Shown one piece after another: positions 24,902-33,774 of a stretch of 64,000 nucleotides of DNA; positions within the stretch are counted from its first letter, which is position 1; each line of letters begins with the position of its first letter. A program made the translations under genes and the position numbers. The stretch is from Azoarcus sp. Aa7 (GTDB taxonomy: Bacteria > Pseudomonadota > Gammaproteobacteria > Burkholderiales > Rhodocyclaceae), in assembly GCF_014822185.1 (NCBI RefSeq), contig NZ_QVLR01000056.1:186001-250000 (forward strand). The letters run 5' to 3'. A model generated the notes under the pieces. The model had not been told where the DNA came from and did not search any database. It saw only the letters and a program-made list of their open reading frames with translations.

Positions 24902-25259
24902 GATGCTCTCCTTGATGGAAACCACGGAAAACCCGCTTGGTATCCCTAACGCAACGGCTGTGCCAGCTGCCGGGAAATGCGCGCGCGCCGAACCAGAAAA
25001 TACAGAAATACGCGTAAACACAAAGAGATACCACCATTTGCGAGCCTGCCGGGCTGGAGCCCTCGGTCAGGCGTGTCCGTGAAAATTGTCACAATTTACG
25101 TCAAGCCGAGACAAGGGCGGGGGCTTCGACTGTCAGATGTTGACAATGTCACGCGGTCGTCCGGGACGTTGTCCAGTGCGTGTCACCTGAGGCGCCGTCG
25201 CTTGCTTGTTGTCTAAACGTTTTGGCGTTAAAGTGCAGAATCATTCGGGAGTAATGGAC
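24902..25259. other. pilA promoter region and upstream gap (358 bases)
   Basis: The 5' leader and sigma-54 promoter of pilA fill the left part (24902-24965). The remaining 290 bases hold no gene. They should contain PilR-binding sites for pilA, roughly 60-150 bases upstream of the promoter (25020-25120), and the rightward promoter of the RHH/RelE module near 25205-25235 (GTCTAAACG, TTGGCGTTAAAG). Confidence 0.5.
24951..24965 (-). promoter_or_regulatory. Sigma-54 promoter of pilA
   Basis: On the minus strand the bases read TGGCAC-AGCCG-TTGC, an exact match to the sigma-54 core TGGCAC-N5-TTGC. Transcription would start about 12 bases past the TTGC, near 24939, giving a leader of roughly 38 bases before the pilA ATG. 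Sigma-54 promoters need an NtrC-type activator, and PilR (16392-17783) is the obvious one. Confidence 0.88.
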
Positions 25260-25493
25260 ATGGCCTCGGTACAAGCACGCGCCACGGTATATATGGATCC
25301 TGCCTTGCACAGGGCGCTGCGCCTGAAGGCGGCGGCCACGCACCGTTCGATTTCGGACATCGTTGCCGACGCAGTGCGCGAATCGTTGCGCGAGGATGAG
25401 GAAGATCTTTCCGCGGTGGCGCAACGCGTCAAAGAACCTTCGTTGACCTATGAGGCGTTTCTGGCGCAGTTGAAGGCGGATGGAACGCTTTGA
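25260..25493 (+). CDS. Ribbon-helix-helix antitoxin
   Basis: A 77-residue protein with an N-terminal RHH domain (ARATVYMDPALHRALRLKAA then HRSISDIVADAVRESL) and an acidic tail (REDEEDL). It should bind its operator as a dimer and neutralise the downstream RelE-like toxin. Two close ATGs (25254, 25260): GGGAG at 25247-25251 is better spaced for 25260. The 3' end overlaps the toxin gene by 14 bases. Confidence 0.85.
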   Translation: MASVQARATVYMDPALHRALRLKAAATHRSISDIVADAVRESLREDEEDLSAVAQRVKEPSLTYEAFLAQLKADGTL

Positions 25494-25743
25494 GCTTCGC
25501 TTCAAGCGATCCGTGGCGAAGGACTTGCGGGGAGTTCCGCGCGAAGGCGTGAACCGCATCCTCGCCCGCGCGGAGCTCCTCCGCGACAATCCCCGTCCGC
25601 CGGATAGCGAAAAGCTCGCGGGCCACGAGTTGTATCGGGTGCGGCAGGGCGACTACCGTATCGTGTATTCGATCGACGATGACACGGTAGTGGTCGAGGT
25701 CATCAAGATCGGTCACCGGCGCGAGATCTATCGCGGGTTGTGA
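25480..25743 (+). CDS. relE: RelE/ParE-family toxin
   Basis: An 87-residue RelE fold protein: KRSVAKDLRGVPREGV helix, LAGHELYRVRQGDYRIVYSID strands and the ending VEVIKIGHRREIYR that carries the catalytic Arg/Tyr-type residues of ribosome-dependent RNases. It overlaps the RHH antitoxin gene. Full length. Exact action (mRNA cleavage versus gyrase) cannot be told. Confidence 0.9.
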   Translation: MERFELRFKRSVAKDLRGVPREGVNRILARAELLRDNPRPPDSEKLAGHELYRVRQGDYRIVYSIDDDTVVVEVIKIGHRREIYRGL

Positions 25744-25847
25744 ATTGTCAGAGGGGAATCGGGCGACGGGAAAACGGGGTCAGACTCCAATTTCCACACA
25801 TCATTCATGACTGCATGTATGCGCAAGGGACACATGGCGGCATGGCG

Positions 25848-26201
25848 CTAAGTCTCATGCAGCCGCACGACCATGCGAGCCACAGCAGCTTGTAGCGGCG
25901 GGAGCTCCCGGCTCACGACCTGCCAGATGACATCCAGGTCCATGCCGAGATAGTCGTGCACAAGGATGTTTCTGAAACCCGATATCGCACGCCAAGGTAC
26001 GGCCGGTTCGGTACCTTTTGCGGCATCCGAGAGATGTTGGCTCGACTCGGCGAGTGTCTGGAGGTTTCGTACTACGGCATCCTGAACGAGTCGCGAGGAC
26101 CGGAATAGTGCTTCGTCACCAGCAACGTATTCCGTGATCCGTGAGATGCATTCCTGCATGTGATGCAGGTAGACCCTGTCGGCCTCGGGACACGGTTTCA
26201 T
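25848..26201 (-). CDS. HEPN-domain toxin (HepT-like, DUF86)
   Basis: A 117-residue helical protein of the DUF86/HepT group. The RNase motif RNILVHDY (R-N-x3-H-x-Y) near the C terminus is intact; its Tyr is the usual AMPylation target of the partner. The ATG 26201 lies 10 bases after the stop of the nucleotidyltransferase gene. Frame upstream of 26201 overlaps the partner gene and is ignored. Confidence 0.87.
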   Translation of the reverse strand: MKPCPEADRVYLHHMQECISRITEYVAGDEALFRSSRLVQDAVVRNLQTLAESSQHLSDAAKGTEPAVPWRAISGFRNILVHDYLGMDLDVIWQVVSRELPPLQAAVARMVVRLHET

Positions 26202-26211
26202 TTCCAGCCTT

Positions 26212-26496
26212 TCATACTGGGAGCGCCTCTCGCAACACGCGAGCTCGCATCGCCGGGTGTAGCGCATTCTGAGTGACGATATCGACGCGCCGATGGAGCA
26301 GATCCTGCGCATCCATCAGGAGCGCCCCCAAGGCAAAACCTGAAGTTTCGGGGCCGGTTTCGACGAGCAGATCCACATCGCTGTCGTCGTCCGCGTCGTC
26401 CCGCGCCATCGAGCCGAAGACCTTGATGGATCGGATGCCATATCGCAGTGCCAGTGCCCGCAGTTCTTCGCGATGAGTTTCGATAAGCCGGTGCAT
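26212..26496 (-). CDS. MNT-type nucleotidyltransferase antitoxin
   Basis: A 94-residue minimal nucleotidyltransferase with GSMARDDADDDSDVDLLV (GS-x10-D-x-D) and the third acid in RRVDIVT. Partner of the downstream HEPN toxin, likely inactivating it by AMP transfer. ATG 26496 has GAGG 6 bases upstream; a TTG two codons earlier is less likely. Confidence 0.87.
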   Translation of the reverse strand: MHRLIETHREELRALALRYGIRSIKVFGSMARDDADDDSDVDLLVETGPETSGFALGALLMDAQDLLHRRVDIVTQNALHPAMRARVLREALPV

Positions 26497-26613
26497 GCGC
26501 AACCTCGCTCACAAGTGTTCCGGAGTGCCTGGGCAGTCTAACAGCGCCCGGGAAGGCGGGGCAGTCGTCGCGGGTCGTCAGCCTCCAATTTTCGCCACGA
26601 AATCGACCTCCAG

Positions 26614-27162
26614 TCAGGCCGCCTGAGCTCCCCACTGCGCGGTGATGCGCCCGAATTCGGTCGAGAAATCTGCGCTGACGGGCCCGATCTGCAGCGTCTG
26701 CCAGCACGAGTCTGTGAGCCGGCGCGCAGCGGCGTAAAGCATGCCAGTTAGCTCGTGCAGCGCATTGAAATGCTCGGCAATGTCGTCGTAGTCCGTTTCA
26801 TAGTCGTGCGCCGCGAGATTGCGTGCGGCACGGCTGCGTTGCCAATCGGAGGTGGAGTCGATTACGCCCAGTTTCTCGAAGTGCGCCAGTACCCTCAGGA
26901 AGCTGTCCGTGGGCTCCCCCATCAGCAAGGCGCTATGCCGCATTGCGGCAGCGAGGGTGTCCTGCAGTTTGGCGAAGCGCTCGTTGATCGCGGCCAGCGA
27001 CTCGAACAGGGCGACATCTTTCTTGCGGATTACCAGCCGCGCACCGGTGAGAGGCCAGGCGTGTTTCGATTCCGATTCGTGCAGGAAGAACACACAACGC
27101 TGGATCGCTTCGAGCAAATTGGCCAGGTGCTTGCGTTCGGCTTCGAGCAGATCGTGGCTCAA
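26614..27162 (-). CDS. HEPN-domain protein, long form
   Basis: A 182-residue helical protein with the motif RNLAAHDYETDY near residue 115 and a C-terminal extension that the other two HEPN proteins here lack. Its ATG overlaps the stop of the upstream nucleotidyltransferase gene by 4 bases. The size and the extension set it apart as a different HEPN subgroup; assignment as a toxin follows from the pairing. Confidence 0.82.
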   Translation of the reverse strand: MSHDLLEAERKHLANLLEAIQRCVFFLHESESKHAWPLTGARLVIRKKDVALFESLAAINERFAKLQDTLAAAMRHSALLMGEPTDSFLRVLAHFEKLGVIDSTSDWQRSRAARNLAAHDYETDYDDIAEHFNALHELTGMLYAAARRLTDSCWQTLQIGPVSADFSTEFGRITAQWGAQAA

Positions 27163-27461
27163 CGCGGGGCCTCCAGTCTGACGGCGCGTGCCATTGCCAG
27201 CGCCTGGAATGGGGTCGCTTCGGTGTTGCGCGCGCAGGCGAGTATGTCGACCGGGATGTCAAGGGCGGCTTCCAGGCGGAGCTTGAGCTCTGCACGTTGC
27301 AACAGGGGCCGTCGTTCAGCGGTTTCGACGAGCACGTCGAGGTCACCGCCGCGGCGGTCGTCGTCCAGGCGCGAGCCGAAAACGCTGACCGTGACGTCGT
27401 CTCCCATCACTTTGTGGGCGATGCTCAGAACGGTGGCAATTTGTTCGGGGGAGAGGCGCAT
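27159..27461 (-). CDS. MNT-type nucleotidyltransferase antitoxin
   Basis: A 100-residue minimal nucleotidyltransferase with GSRLDDDRRGGDLDVLV and a third acid in PVDILA. Its motif resembles that of the protein at 18652 (GSRVDDDARGGDIDL) more than that at 26212, so the first and third modules are probably relatives. ATG 27461 gives family length. It forms a coupled pair with the long HEPN gene. Confidence 0.87.
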   Translation of the reverse strand: MRLSPEQIATVLSIAHKVMGDDVTVSVFGSRLDDDRRGGDLDVLVETAERRPLLQRAELKLRLEAALDIPVDILACARNTEATPFQALAMARAVRLEAPR

Positions 27462-27514
27462 CGGCGGGGACACGAGTCGGCAAACGCAGCTTATTAAGGC
27501 GGCCATTAAATACA

Positions 27515-27577
27515 ACCGTTCGCCCTGAGCCTGTCGAAGGGCATTGGCAGGGCTTCGACAAGCTCAGCCCGAACGGT
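27515..27577. repeat. Inverted repeat ACCGTTCG..GAGC.TGTCGAAG, a widespread hairpin element
   Basis: Left arm 27515-27541 and right arm 27551-27577 are complements at about 22 of 27 positions. The arm sequence (CGTTCGGGCTGAGCTTGTCGAAG type) recurs as a dispersed hairpin in many proteobacterial genomes. It lies between the last toxin-antitoxin module and the end of cusA and marks the right edge of the island. Confidence 0.7.
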
Positions 27578-27623
27578 ATTTGCTTGCCGGGTTAATAGTG
27601 CGGCAGGCGGTGGGTCAATTCCA

Positions 27624-30600
27624 TCATACCGCGTGCTGCCGATGTTCGCCGACTCGATCTCCCGATTCCAGTCCCCGCCGCAACTCCCACTCCTTCACCA
27701 GCGCATAGATCGCCGGAATCACCCCCAGCGTCAGCACGGTTGACGACAGCATGCCGCCGACCATCGGGGCGGCGATGCGGCTCATGACCTCGCTGCCGGT
27801 GCCGGTGCCCCACATGATGGGGAGCAGGCCGGCGATGATCGCGACCACCGTCATCATCTTTGGGCGGACGCGTTCGACGGCGCCTTCCATGATGGCGTGG
27901 TAGAGGTCGTTGGCGTCGGGTTGGCGGCCTTCGGCGACGCGTTTCGCGCGGATGGCTTCCCAGGCGTGGTCGAGGTAGATCAGCATCACGACGCCGGTTT
28001 CGGCGGCGACGCCGGCGAGCGCGATGAAGCCGACGGCGACCGCGACGCTCATGTTGTAGCCCAACCACCACATCAGCCAGATGCCGCCGACGAGTGCGAA
28101 GGGCACGGACAGCATGACGATCAGGGTTTCGGTGAGGCGGCGGAAGTTGAGGTAGAGGAGCAGGAAGATGATCGCGAGCGTCAGGGGGACAACGACGACG
28201 AGTTTTTCCTTGGCGCGCTCCATGAATTCGAACTGGCCGCTCCAGGTGGCGTAGTAGCCGGGGGGGAAGTCGACCTTTTCTGAGACGGCCTTGCGGGCGT
28301 CGGCGACATAGGAGCCGATGTCGCGGTCGCGGATGTCGACGAACACGTAGGCGGCGAGGAGCGCGTTTTCGGTGCGGATCGCGGGGGCGCCCTTGGTGAG
28401 CGAGACCTTGGCGAGCTGGCCGAGCGGGAGGTTGCCGCCGGCGGGGAGCGGCACGAAGACTTCCGATGCGATGCGGCGCGGGTCGTCGCGCAGGTCGCGC
28501 GGGTAGCGCACGGCGACGGTGTAGCGTTCCAGGCCTTCGACGGTGGTGGTGACGGGTTCGCCGCCGAGGGCGGTGGCGACGACCATCTGGAAGTCGTCGA
28601 CGGTGATGCCGTAGCGCGCGAGCTGGACGCGGTCGGGGACGATGTCGAGGTAGAAGCCGCCGGTGACGCGTTCGGCGTAGGCGCTGGTGGTGCCGGGGAC
28701 GTCGCGCACGGCGGCTTCGACTTCGCGCGCGAGGCGCTCGATGACGGCGAGGTCCTTGCCGAAGACCTTGACGCCGATCGGCGTGCGGATGCCGGTGGAG
28801 AGCATGTCGAGGCGGGCCTTGATCGGCATGGTCCAGGAGTTGGCGACGCCGGGGAATTTCAGCGCGGCGTCCATCTCGGCGATGAGCTTGTCGGTCGTCA
28901 TGCCGGGGCGCCATTTGGATTCGGGCTTGAGGTTGATGACGGTCTCGAACATCTCCAGCGGCGCGGGGTCGGTGGCGCTGTTGGCGCGGCCGGCCTTGCC
29001 GTAGACGGATTCGACCTCGGGGAAGGTCTTGATGATGCGGTCGGTGGTCTGCAGCAGTTCGCCGGCCTTGGTCACCGACATGCCGGGCAGGGACGCGGGC
29101 ATGTAGAAGAGCGTGCCTTCGTTGAGCGTCGGCATGAACTCGGCGCCGATGCGCTGGGCGGGGAAGATCGTGATCGCCATCGATGCGACTGCCGCGATCA
29201 GCGTCAGCCAGCGGTGGCGCATGACCCACGCGATGATGGGGCGGTAGAGCCAGATCAGCGCGCGGTTCACCGGGTTCTTTGCCTCCGGCATGATGCGGCC
29301 GCGGATGAAGAGCATCATCAGCACGGGCACGAGCGTCACGGACAACAGTGCCGCGCCGGCCATCGCGAAGGTTTTGGTGAAGGCGAGCGGCGAGAACATG
29401 CGGCCTTCCTGGCCTTCGAGCGTGAACACCGGCAGGAAGGAGACGGTGATGATCAGCAGCGAGAAGAACAGCGCGGGGCCGACTTCCTTGCAGGCGCGGA
29501 TCATCGCTTCGGCGCGCGCGGAATGCGGTGCGTCGTCGGGGACCTGTTCGAGGCGCTTGTGGGCGTTCTCGATCATGACGATCGCGGCGTCGACCATCGC
29601 GCCGATGGCGATGGCGATGCCGCCCAGGCTCATGATGTTGGAGCCGAGGCCGAGGGAATGCATCGCGATGAAGGCGATGAGGATGCCGATCGGCAGGGTG
29701 ATGATGGCGACCAGCGCGCTGCGGACGTGCATCAGGAAGATGATGCACACGGCGGCGACGATCACGCTTTCTTCGATCAGCGTCGTCTTGAGGTTGGCGA
29801 TCGCGCGTTCGATCAGCGTCGAGCGGTCGTAGACCGGGACTATGGAGGTGCCTTCGGGGAGGCCCGCGGAGATCTCGGTGATCTTGGCCTTGACGTTGGC
29901 GATCACTTCCAGCGCGTTCTGGCCGAAGCGCGCCATGACGATGCCGGAGGCGACTTCGCCCTCGCCGTTGAGTTCGGCGATGCCGCGCCGCTCGGCCGGC
30001 ACCATCTCGACGCGCGCGATGTCGCGCACCAGCACCGGCGTGCCGCCCTCGCTCTTGAGCACGAGGTTGCCGATGTCCTCGGCGTTCCTGAGGTAGCCGC
30101 GACCGCGCACCATGTACTCGGTTTCGGCCAGTTCGACCACGCGCCCGCCGACGTCGCGGTTGGAGGCGCGGATGACCTGTGCGACGCGGTCGAGCGGGAT
30201 GCCGTAGGTGGCGAGCCGGTGCGGGTCGACGGTGACCTGGTATTCCTTGACGAAGCCGCCGAGGCTCGCGACTTCGGCGACGCCGTGGGCCTTGGTGAGC
30301 TGGTAGCGCACGTACCAGTCCTGCAGGCTGCGCAGTTCGGCGAGCGAACGGTCCTTGCCGGTGAGCGCGTATTGATAGACCCAGCCGACGCCGGTCGCGT
30401 CGGGGCCGATCTGCGGCGCGACGCCGGCTGGCATGCGGGCGGCGGCCGAGGACAGGTATTCGAGCACGCGCGAACGCGCCCAGTAGATGTCGGTGCCGTC
30501 CTCGAAGATCACGTACACGTAGGATGCGCCGAACATCGAGAAGCCGCGCACGACCTTGGCCTTGGGCACGGCCAGCAGCGCGGTGGTCAGCGGGTAGGTG

Positions 30601-30794
30601 ACCTGGTCTTCGACGACCTGCGGCGCCTGGCCGGGGAAGTCGGCGTAGACGATGACCTGCACGTCGGAGAGATCCGGCAGGGCGTCCACCGGGGTGTTCT
30701 TCAGCGCATAGAGGCCGGCGGCGCTGACGAACAGCGTCGCGAGCAGCACGAGGAAGACGTTGCGTGCGGACCAGTCGATGAGGCGGTTGAGCAT
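27624..30794 (-). CDS. cusA: CusA-type heavy-metal RND efflux pump
   Basis: A 1056-residue HME-type RND permease. Proton-relay Asp402 lies in GAMVDAAIVMIENAHK. Methionines placed like those of the CusA copper relay appear in the porter domain (LFYMPASLPGM, SWTMPIKARLDML, DFQMVVA). It would export Cu+ and Ag+ from periplasm or cytoplasm through CusB and CusC. Last gene of the cusFCBA row, starting one base after the cusB stop. The N terminus (MLNRLIDWSARNVFLVLL) is typical. Confidence 0.93.
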   Translation of the reverse strand: MLNRLIDWSARNVFLVLLATLFVSAAGLYALKNTPVDALPDLSDVQVIVYADFPGQAPQVVEDQVTYPLTTALLAVPKAKVVRGFSMFGASYVYVIFEDGTDIYWARSRVLEYLSSAAARMPAGVAPQIGPDATGVGWVYQYALTGKDRSLAELRSLQDWYVRYQLTKAHGVAEVASLGGFVKEYQVTVDPHRLATYGIPLDRVAQVIRASNRDVGGRVVELAETEYMVRGRGYLRNAEDIGNLVLKSEGGTPVLVRDIARVEMVPAERRGIAELNGEGEVASGIVMARFGQNALEVIANVKAKITEISAGLPEGTSIVPVYDRSTLIERAIANLKTTLIEESVIVAAVCIIFLMHVRSALVAIITLPIGILIAFIAMHSLGLGSNIMSLGGIAIAIGAMVDAAIVMIENAHKRLEQVPDDAPHSARAEAMIRACKEVGPALFFSLLIITVSFLPVFTLEGQEGRMFSPLAFTKTFAMAGAALLSVTLVPVLMMLFIRGRIMPEAKNPVNRALIWLYRPIIAWVMRHRWLTLIAAVASMAITIFPAQRIGAEFMPTLNEGTLFYMPASLPGMSVTKAGELLQTTDRIIKTFPEVESVYGKAGRANSATDPAPLEMFETVINLKPESKWRPGMTTDKLIAEMDAALKFPGVANSWTMPIKARLDMLSTGIRTPIGVKVFGKDLAVIERLAREVEAAVRDVPGTTSAYAERVTGGFYLDIVPDRVQLARYGITVDDFQMVVATALGGEPVTTTVEGLERYTVAVRYPRDLRDDPRRIASEVFVPLPAGGNLPLGQLAKVSLTKGAPAIRTENALLAAYVFVDIRDRDIGSYVADARKAVSEKVDFPPGYYATWSGQFEFMERAKEKLVVVVPLTLAIIFLLLYLNFRRLTETLIVMLSVPFALVGGIWLMWWLGYNMSVAVAVGFIALAGVAAETGVVMLIYLDHAWEAIRAKRVAEGRQPDANDLYHAIMEGAVERVRPKMMTVVAIIAGLLPIMWGTGTGSEVMSRIAAPMVGGMLSSTVLTLGVIPAIYALVKEWELRRGLESGDRVGEHRQHAV

Positions 30795-30795
30795 G

Positions 30796-32334
30796 TCAGT
30801 GGCCCTTGTGCGTGGCCGCTGCGGCAGGTTCGATGCGCGTGATCGCGAATTCGCCCGGCGTGCGCTGTTCGAACTCGAAGCGGATCGGGGTGCCCGGGGC
30901 GACGTTCCTGACGACGTCGGGCGAGGCCAGGTTGAAGTCCATCGTCATCGGCGGCCACTTCAGCGCGGGGATTTCGCCGTGGGTGATGCTGACCGTGCCG
31001 GCCGAGAGGTCGATCGCGTCCAGCGAGCCCTCGGCGGAGTAGTTCTGCACGGCAGCGCCTCCGTCCTTGCCGGCGGTGAATGTCGCGAGCGCTGCGCGCA
31101 GATTGCTTTCGGCATCGATCAGGAAGTTCGCCGACACGACGACGCGCTCGCCGGCGGCGATCCCTTCGATGATCTCGATGTGCTCGCTGCCGCGGCGCCC
31201 GACCTTGACCACCTTCGGCAGGAAGCGCCCTTCGTCCTGGGCGACGAGCACGACCTGGCGCTCGCCGCTGTCGATCATCGCGGAGGCGGGGACCGTCAGC
31301 ACGGGGGCGGCCTTGCCGGTGGCGACCTCGGCGTGCGCGAAGAGGCCCGGGCGCAGGAGCCCTTCGGCGTTTGCGAGTTCAAGGCGGATGGACACCGTGC
31401 GGGTCGCGGCGTCGAGCGTCGGATACAGGTAGGCGACCTTCGCGGGGAAGCTGCGTCCGGGGAAGGCGTCGAGCGTCACGGTTGCCGACTGGCCGGGCCT
31501 TACGCGGGCGAGGTCGCGCTCATACACGTCGGCGAGCACCCAGACGCTCGACAGGTCGGCGATGCGGTAGAGCGCCTCGCCGGGCATGAAACGCATGCCT
31601 TCGACGGCCTTCTTCTCGAGCACGATGCCGTTCGCGGGCGAGGTGAAAGTGAGCCGTCCGTTGCCCGTCTTCGCACCCTCGGGCAACTTCATCTGCCAGT
31701 TCGAGACGCGTGCGCGGGTGGCGTCCGCGAGGCGGCGGGCCGATTCGGCGGCTGCCGGGTCGGTGGCGGCGTCGCGCTGCAGGCGCTCGGCGATCTGAAG
31801 TTCGCTGCCGGCCGACACCAGTTCAGGGCTATAGACGGAGAACAGCGCCTGGCCGCGGCGTACCGGGTCACCGCTGGCGCTGACGTGCAGGCGTTCGATC
31901 CAGCCTTCGAAGCGGGGCGCGACGTCGACGGTGGTGCGCTCGTTGATGGCGACACGGCCGACGACGCGGACGGGTTCGTCGAGCGCGCGCAGCTCGGCGA
32001 CCGCCGTGCGCACGCCCAGCGTCTGCAGGCGCGACGGGCTCACGGTGACGGTGCCGCTGTCGTCGGCGCCGGCGTCCTCGCCTTCATACACCGGGATGTA
32101 GTCCATGCCCATGGAGTCCTTCTTGGGGTCCGGCGAGGTGTCGGGCAGGCCCATCGGGTTGCGGTAGTACAGGATCTTCCGGCCGCCCGCGCTCTCCGCG
32201 GGCGCCGTGGCATCGGCTGAGGCGGAAGGGGCGGGGTCGGGATGGCCGGTGTTGCGGGTGCCGGCGAAGTAGCCGGCGGCGAGGGCAAGGGCGACCGCGG
32301 CGGCGCCGGCGGCGAATTGTGCGGCGGGCTTCAC
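30796..32334 (-). CDS. cusB: CusB-type adaptor with metal-binding N- and C-terminal domains
   Basis: A 512-residue periplasmic adaptor anchored by an N-terminal helix. Residues about 50-90 (ILYYRNPMGLPDTSPDPKKD then SMGMDYIPVY) are the heavy-metal-binding domain typical of CusB, followed by the lipoyl, hairpin and barrel domains. The last 80 residues (IDLSAGTVSITHGEIPALKW, PPMTMDFNL) form a fused CusF-like copper-binding domain, so this protein carries its own chaperone besides the separate CusF. Overlaps the cusC stop by 4 bases. Confidence 0.92.
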   Translation of the reverse strand: MKPAAQFAAGAAAVALALAAGYFAGTRNTGHPDPAPSASADATAPAESAGGRKILYYRNPMGLPDTSPDPKKDSMGMDYIPVYEGEDAGADDSGTVTVSPSRLQTLGVRTAVAELRALDEPVRVVGRVAINERTTVDVAPRFEGWIERLHVSASGDPVRRGQALFSVYSPELVSAGSELQIAERLQRDAATDPAAAESARRLADATRARVSNWQMKLPEGAKTGNGRLTFTSPANGIVLEKKAVEGMRFMPGEALYRIADLSSVWVLADVYERDLARVRPGQSATVTLDAFPGRSFPAKVAYLYPTLDAATRTVSIRLELANAEGLLRPGLFAHAEVATGKAAPVLTVPASAMIDSGERQVVLVAQDEGRFLPKVVKVGRRGSEHIEIIEGIAAGERVVVSANFLIDAESNLRAALATFTAGKDGGAAVQNYSAEGSLDAIDLSAGTVSITHGEIPALKWPPMTMDFNLASPDVVRNVAPGTPIRFEFEQRTPGEFAITRIEPAAAATHKGH

Positions 32335-33683
32335 AGGGCTTCTCCGACCAGTTTCTCGATTTCGAACAGGGCCATGCGTGCCTCGACTTCGGACTGCAGC
32401 TGGCTCATGCGGGTGTCCACCAGTTGGCGCTCGGTTTCGAGCACCGCGTCGAAGTCGGCGCGGCCGGTCTCGAAGGCCGCGCGCGTCGCGTCGCGTGTCG
32501 CCTGCGCCTGCGGCAGCAGCGTGGCGCGGATGAGGCGCTGGCTTTCCTGACTGCTCGTGTAGTTAGCCCAGGCGGCGCCGAGCTCGCCCGCGAGGCGCGC
32601 GCCGGTCGCCTCGCGCTTGGCGTCGGCGGCCGTGAGCATGTGGGCAGCCTCGCGCTCGCGGGCGCGGCGCGCGGACTGCTGCAGCGGGATCATCACCTCG
32701 AACATCAGGTCCCAGGATTGATCCTCGCCGCGCGGGCGGTTGTTCGTGAGGCCGATCGAGTAGTCGGGGTAGCGGTCGGCCCAGGTGCGCTCGCGTTCCA
32801 GGCGCGCGGCTTCGATGCCGCGTTCGTCCGCCGCGAGCGCGGGATTGCGCGATCGGGCGCGCTCGACGAGCCCGGGCAGGTCGAGCGCGGCGGGGAGCGC
32901 GGGCGGTTCGGCGGGGGCGGCGAGCGGGGCGTGCGGGGCGCGCGCGAGCAGGCCGTTGAGCGCCGCCGCGGCGCCGCGACGGCGCTGTTCGATGCCGACC
33001 TGTGCGAGGCGTTGGCTGGTGATCTCGCGCTGGGCGCGCAGCACCGCCTGCTGCGGGGCGAGGCCCTGGCGGTAGCGTGCGAGCGTGGCCTCCTCGAGGC
33101 CGCCGAGCAGCGCGAGCGATTCCCGCGCGAGGGCGGCTTCGCGGTCGGCGGCGTAGTAGCGCAGCCAGGCCTGCTTGATGGTCATCGCCAGATCCAGCCA
33201 GGCGGCGTCGAGTCCGGCGGCGGCCTGCTCGGCCTTCGCGGCGGCGGTGCGGCTCTGCAGGTCGCGCTTGCCCCAGCCCGGCAGCGGCTGGATGAAGCGG
33301 TAGCGGGTCTCGCCGACGCGGCCGGGCACCAGCGTCGTGCCCCCGCCGCGCATCTCGTTGGTGAAGTCCATCAGTTCGACCTGGACGTTCGGGTCGGGCA
33401 GGGCGCCGGCCGAGGCTATGCGTTCGCGCGCGGCCGCGGTCTCTGCGCGCTGGGCGGCGAAGGCGGGGTTCGTGCTGCGGGCGTGTTCCAGAAGGCCGGC
33501 GATGTCGGCGCCGAGAGGGGCTGCTGGATTTGCTGCGGCGACGGCCGGCGCGACCGGGAAAGTCTGGGCCAGTGGCGGGGAGAGGTCCTGGGCGTGGGCC
33601 GACATCGCGACGGCCAGCAGGCTTGCGACCAGGAGCGAGGCCGGTGCGTGTGGCCGGTGCGTTCCTGCGTTGGACGAGTTCAT
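32331..33683 (-). CDS. cusC: CusC-type outer-membrane channel (TolC family)
   Basis: A 450-residue outer-membrane efflux protein with signal peptide (ending AMSAHAQ) and the two long alpha-helical repeats of the TolC/OEP family, rich in Ala, Arg and Glu. It completes the tripartite pump. ATG 33683 has GGAG 8 bases upstream; a further 17 codons upstream are ignored. No lipobox cysteine is seen at the signal cleavage site, unlike E. coli CusC. Confidence 0.9.
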   Translation of the reverse strand: MNSSNAGTHRPHAPASLLVASLLAVAMSAHAQDLSPPLAQTFPVAPAVAAANPAAPLGADIAGLLEHARSTNPAFAAQRAETAAARERIASAGALPDPNVQVELMDFTNEMRGGGTTLVPGRVGETRYRFIQPLPGWGKRDLQSRTAAAKAEQAAAGLDAAWLDLAMTIKQAWLRYYAADREAALARESLALLGGLEEATLARYRQGLAPQQAVLRAQREITSQRLAQVGIEQRRRGAAAALNGLLARAPHAPLAAPAEPPALPAALDLPGLVERARSRNPALAADERGIEAARLERERTWADRYPDYSIGLTNNRPRGEDQSWDLMFEVMIPLQQSARRAREREAAHMLTAADAKREATGARLAGELGAAWANYTSSQESQRLIRATLLPQAQATRDATRAAFETGRADFDAVLETERQLVDTRMSQLQSEVEARMALFEIEKLVGEAL

Positions 33684-33774
33684 CGTCGGGACTCCGCGAA
33701 GGTGTTGTTGTTTTCGGCGGTGGCCGTGCGGCACTCAACCCGGCTTCACTTGATTGCTCGCCGGGGGCGGATCC

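Noticed and set aside
26201-26312. Upstream extension of the HEPN gene at 25848 by 37 codons
   Set aside because: It overlaps the nucleotidyltransferase gene entirely, is Cys/Arg-rich, and the ATG at 26201 gives the normal family length.
29214-30842. Plus-strand frame of about 540 codons opposite cusA
   Set aside because: No recognisable domain and a composition (Asp, Gly, Arg, His) typical of antisense frames to GC-rich genes.
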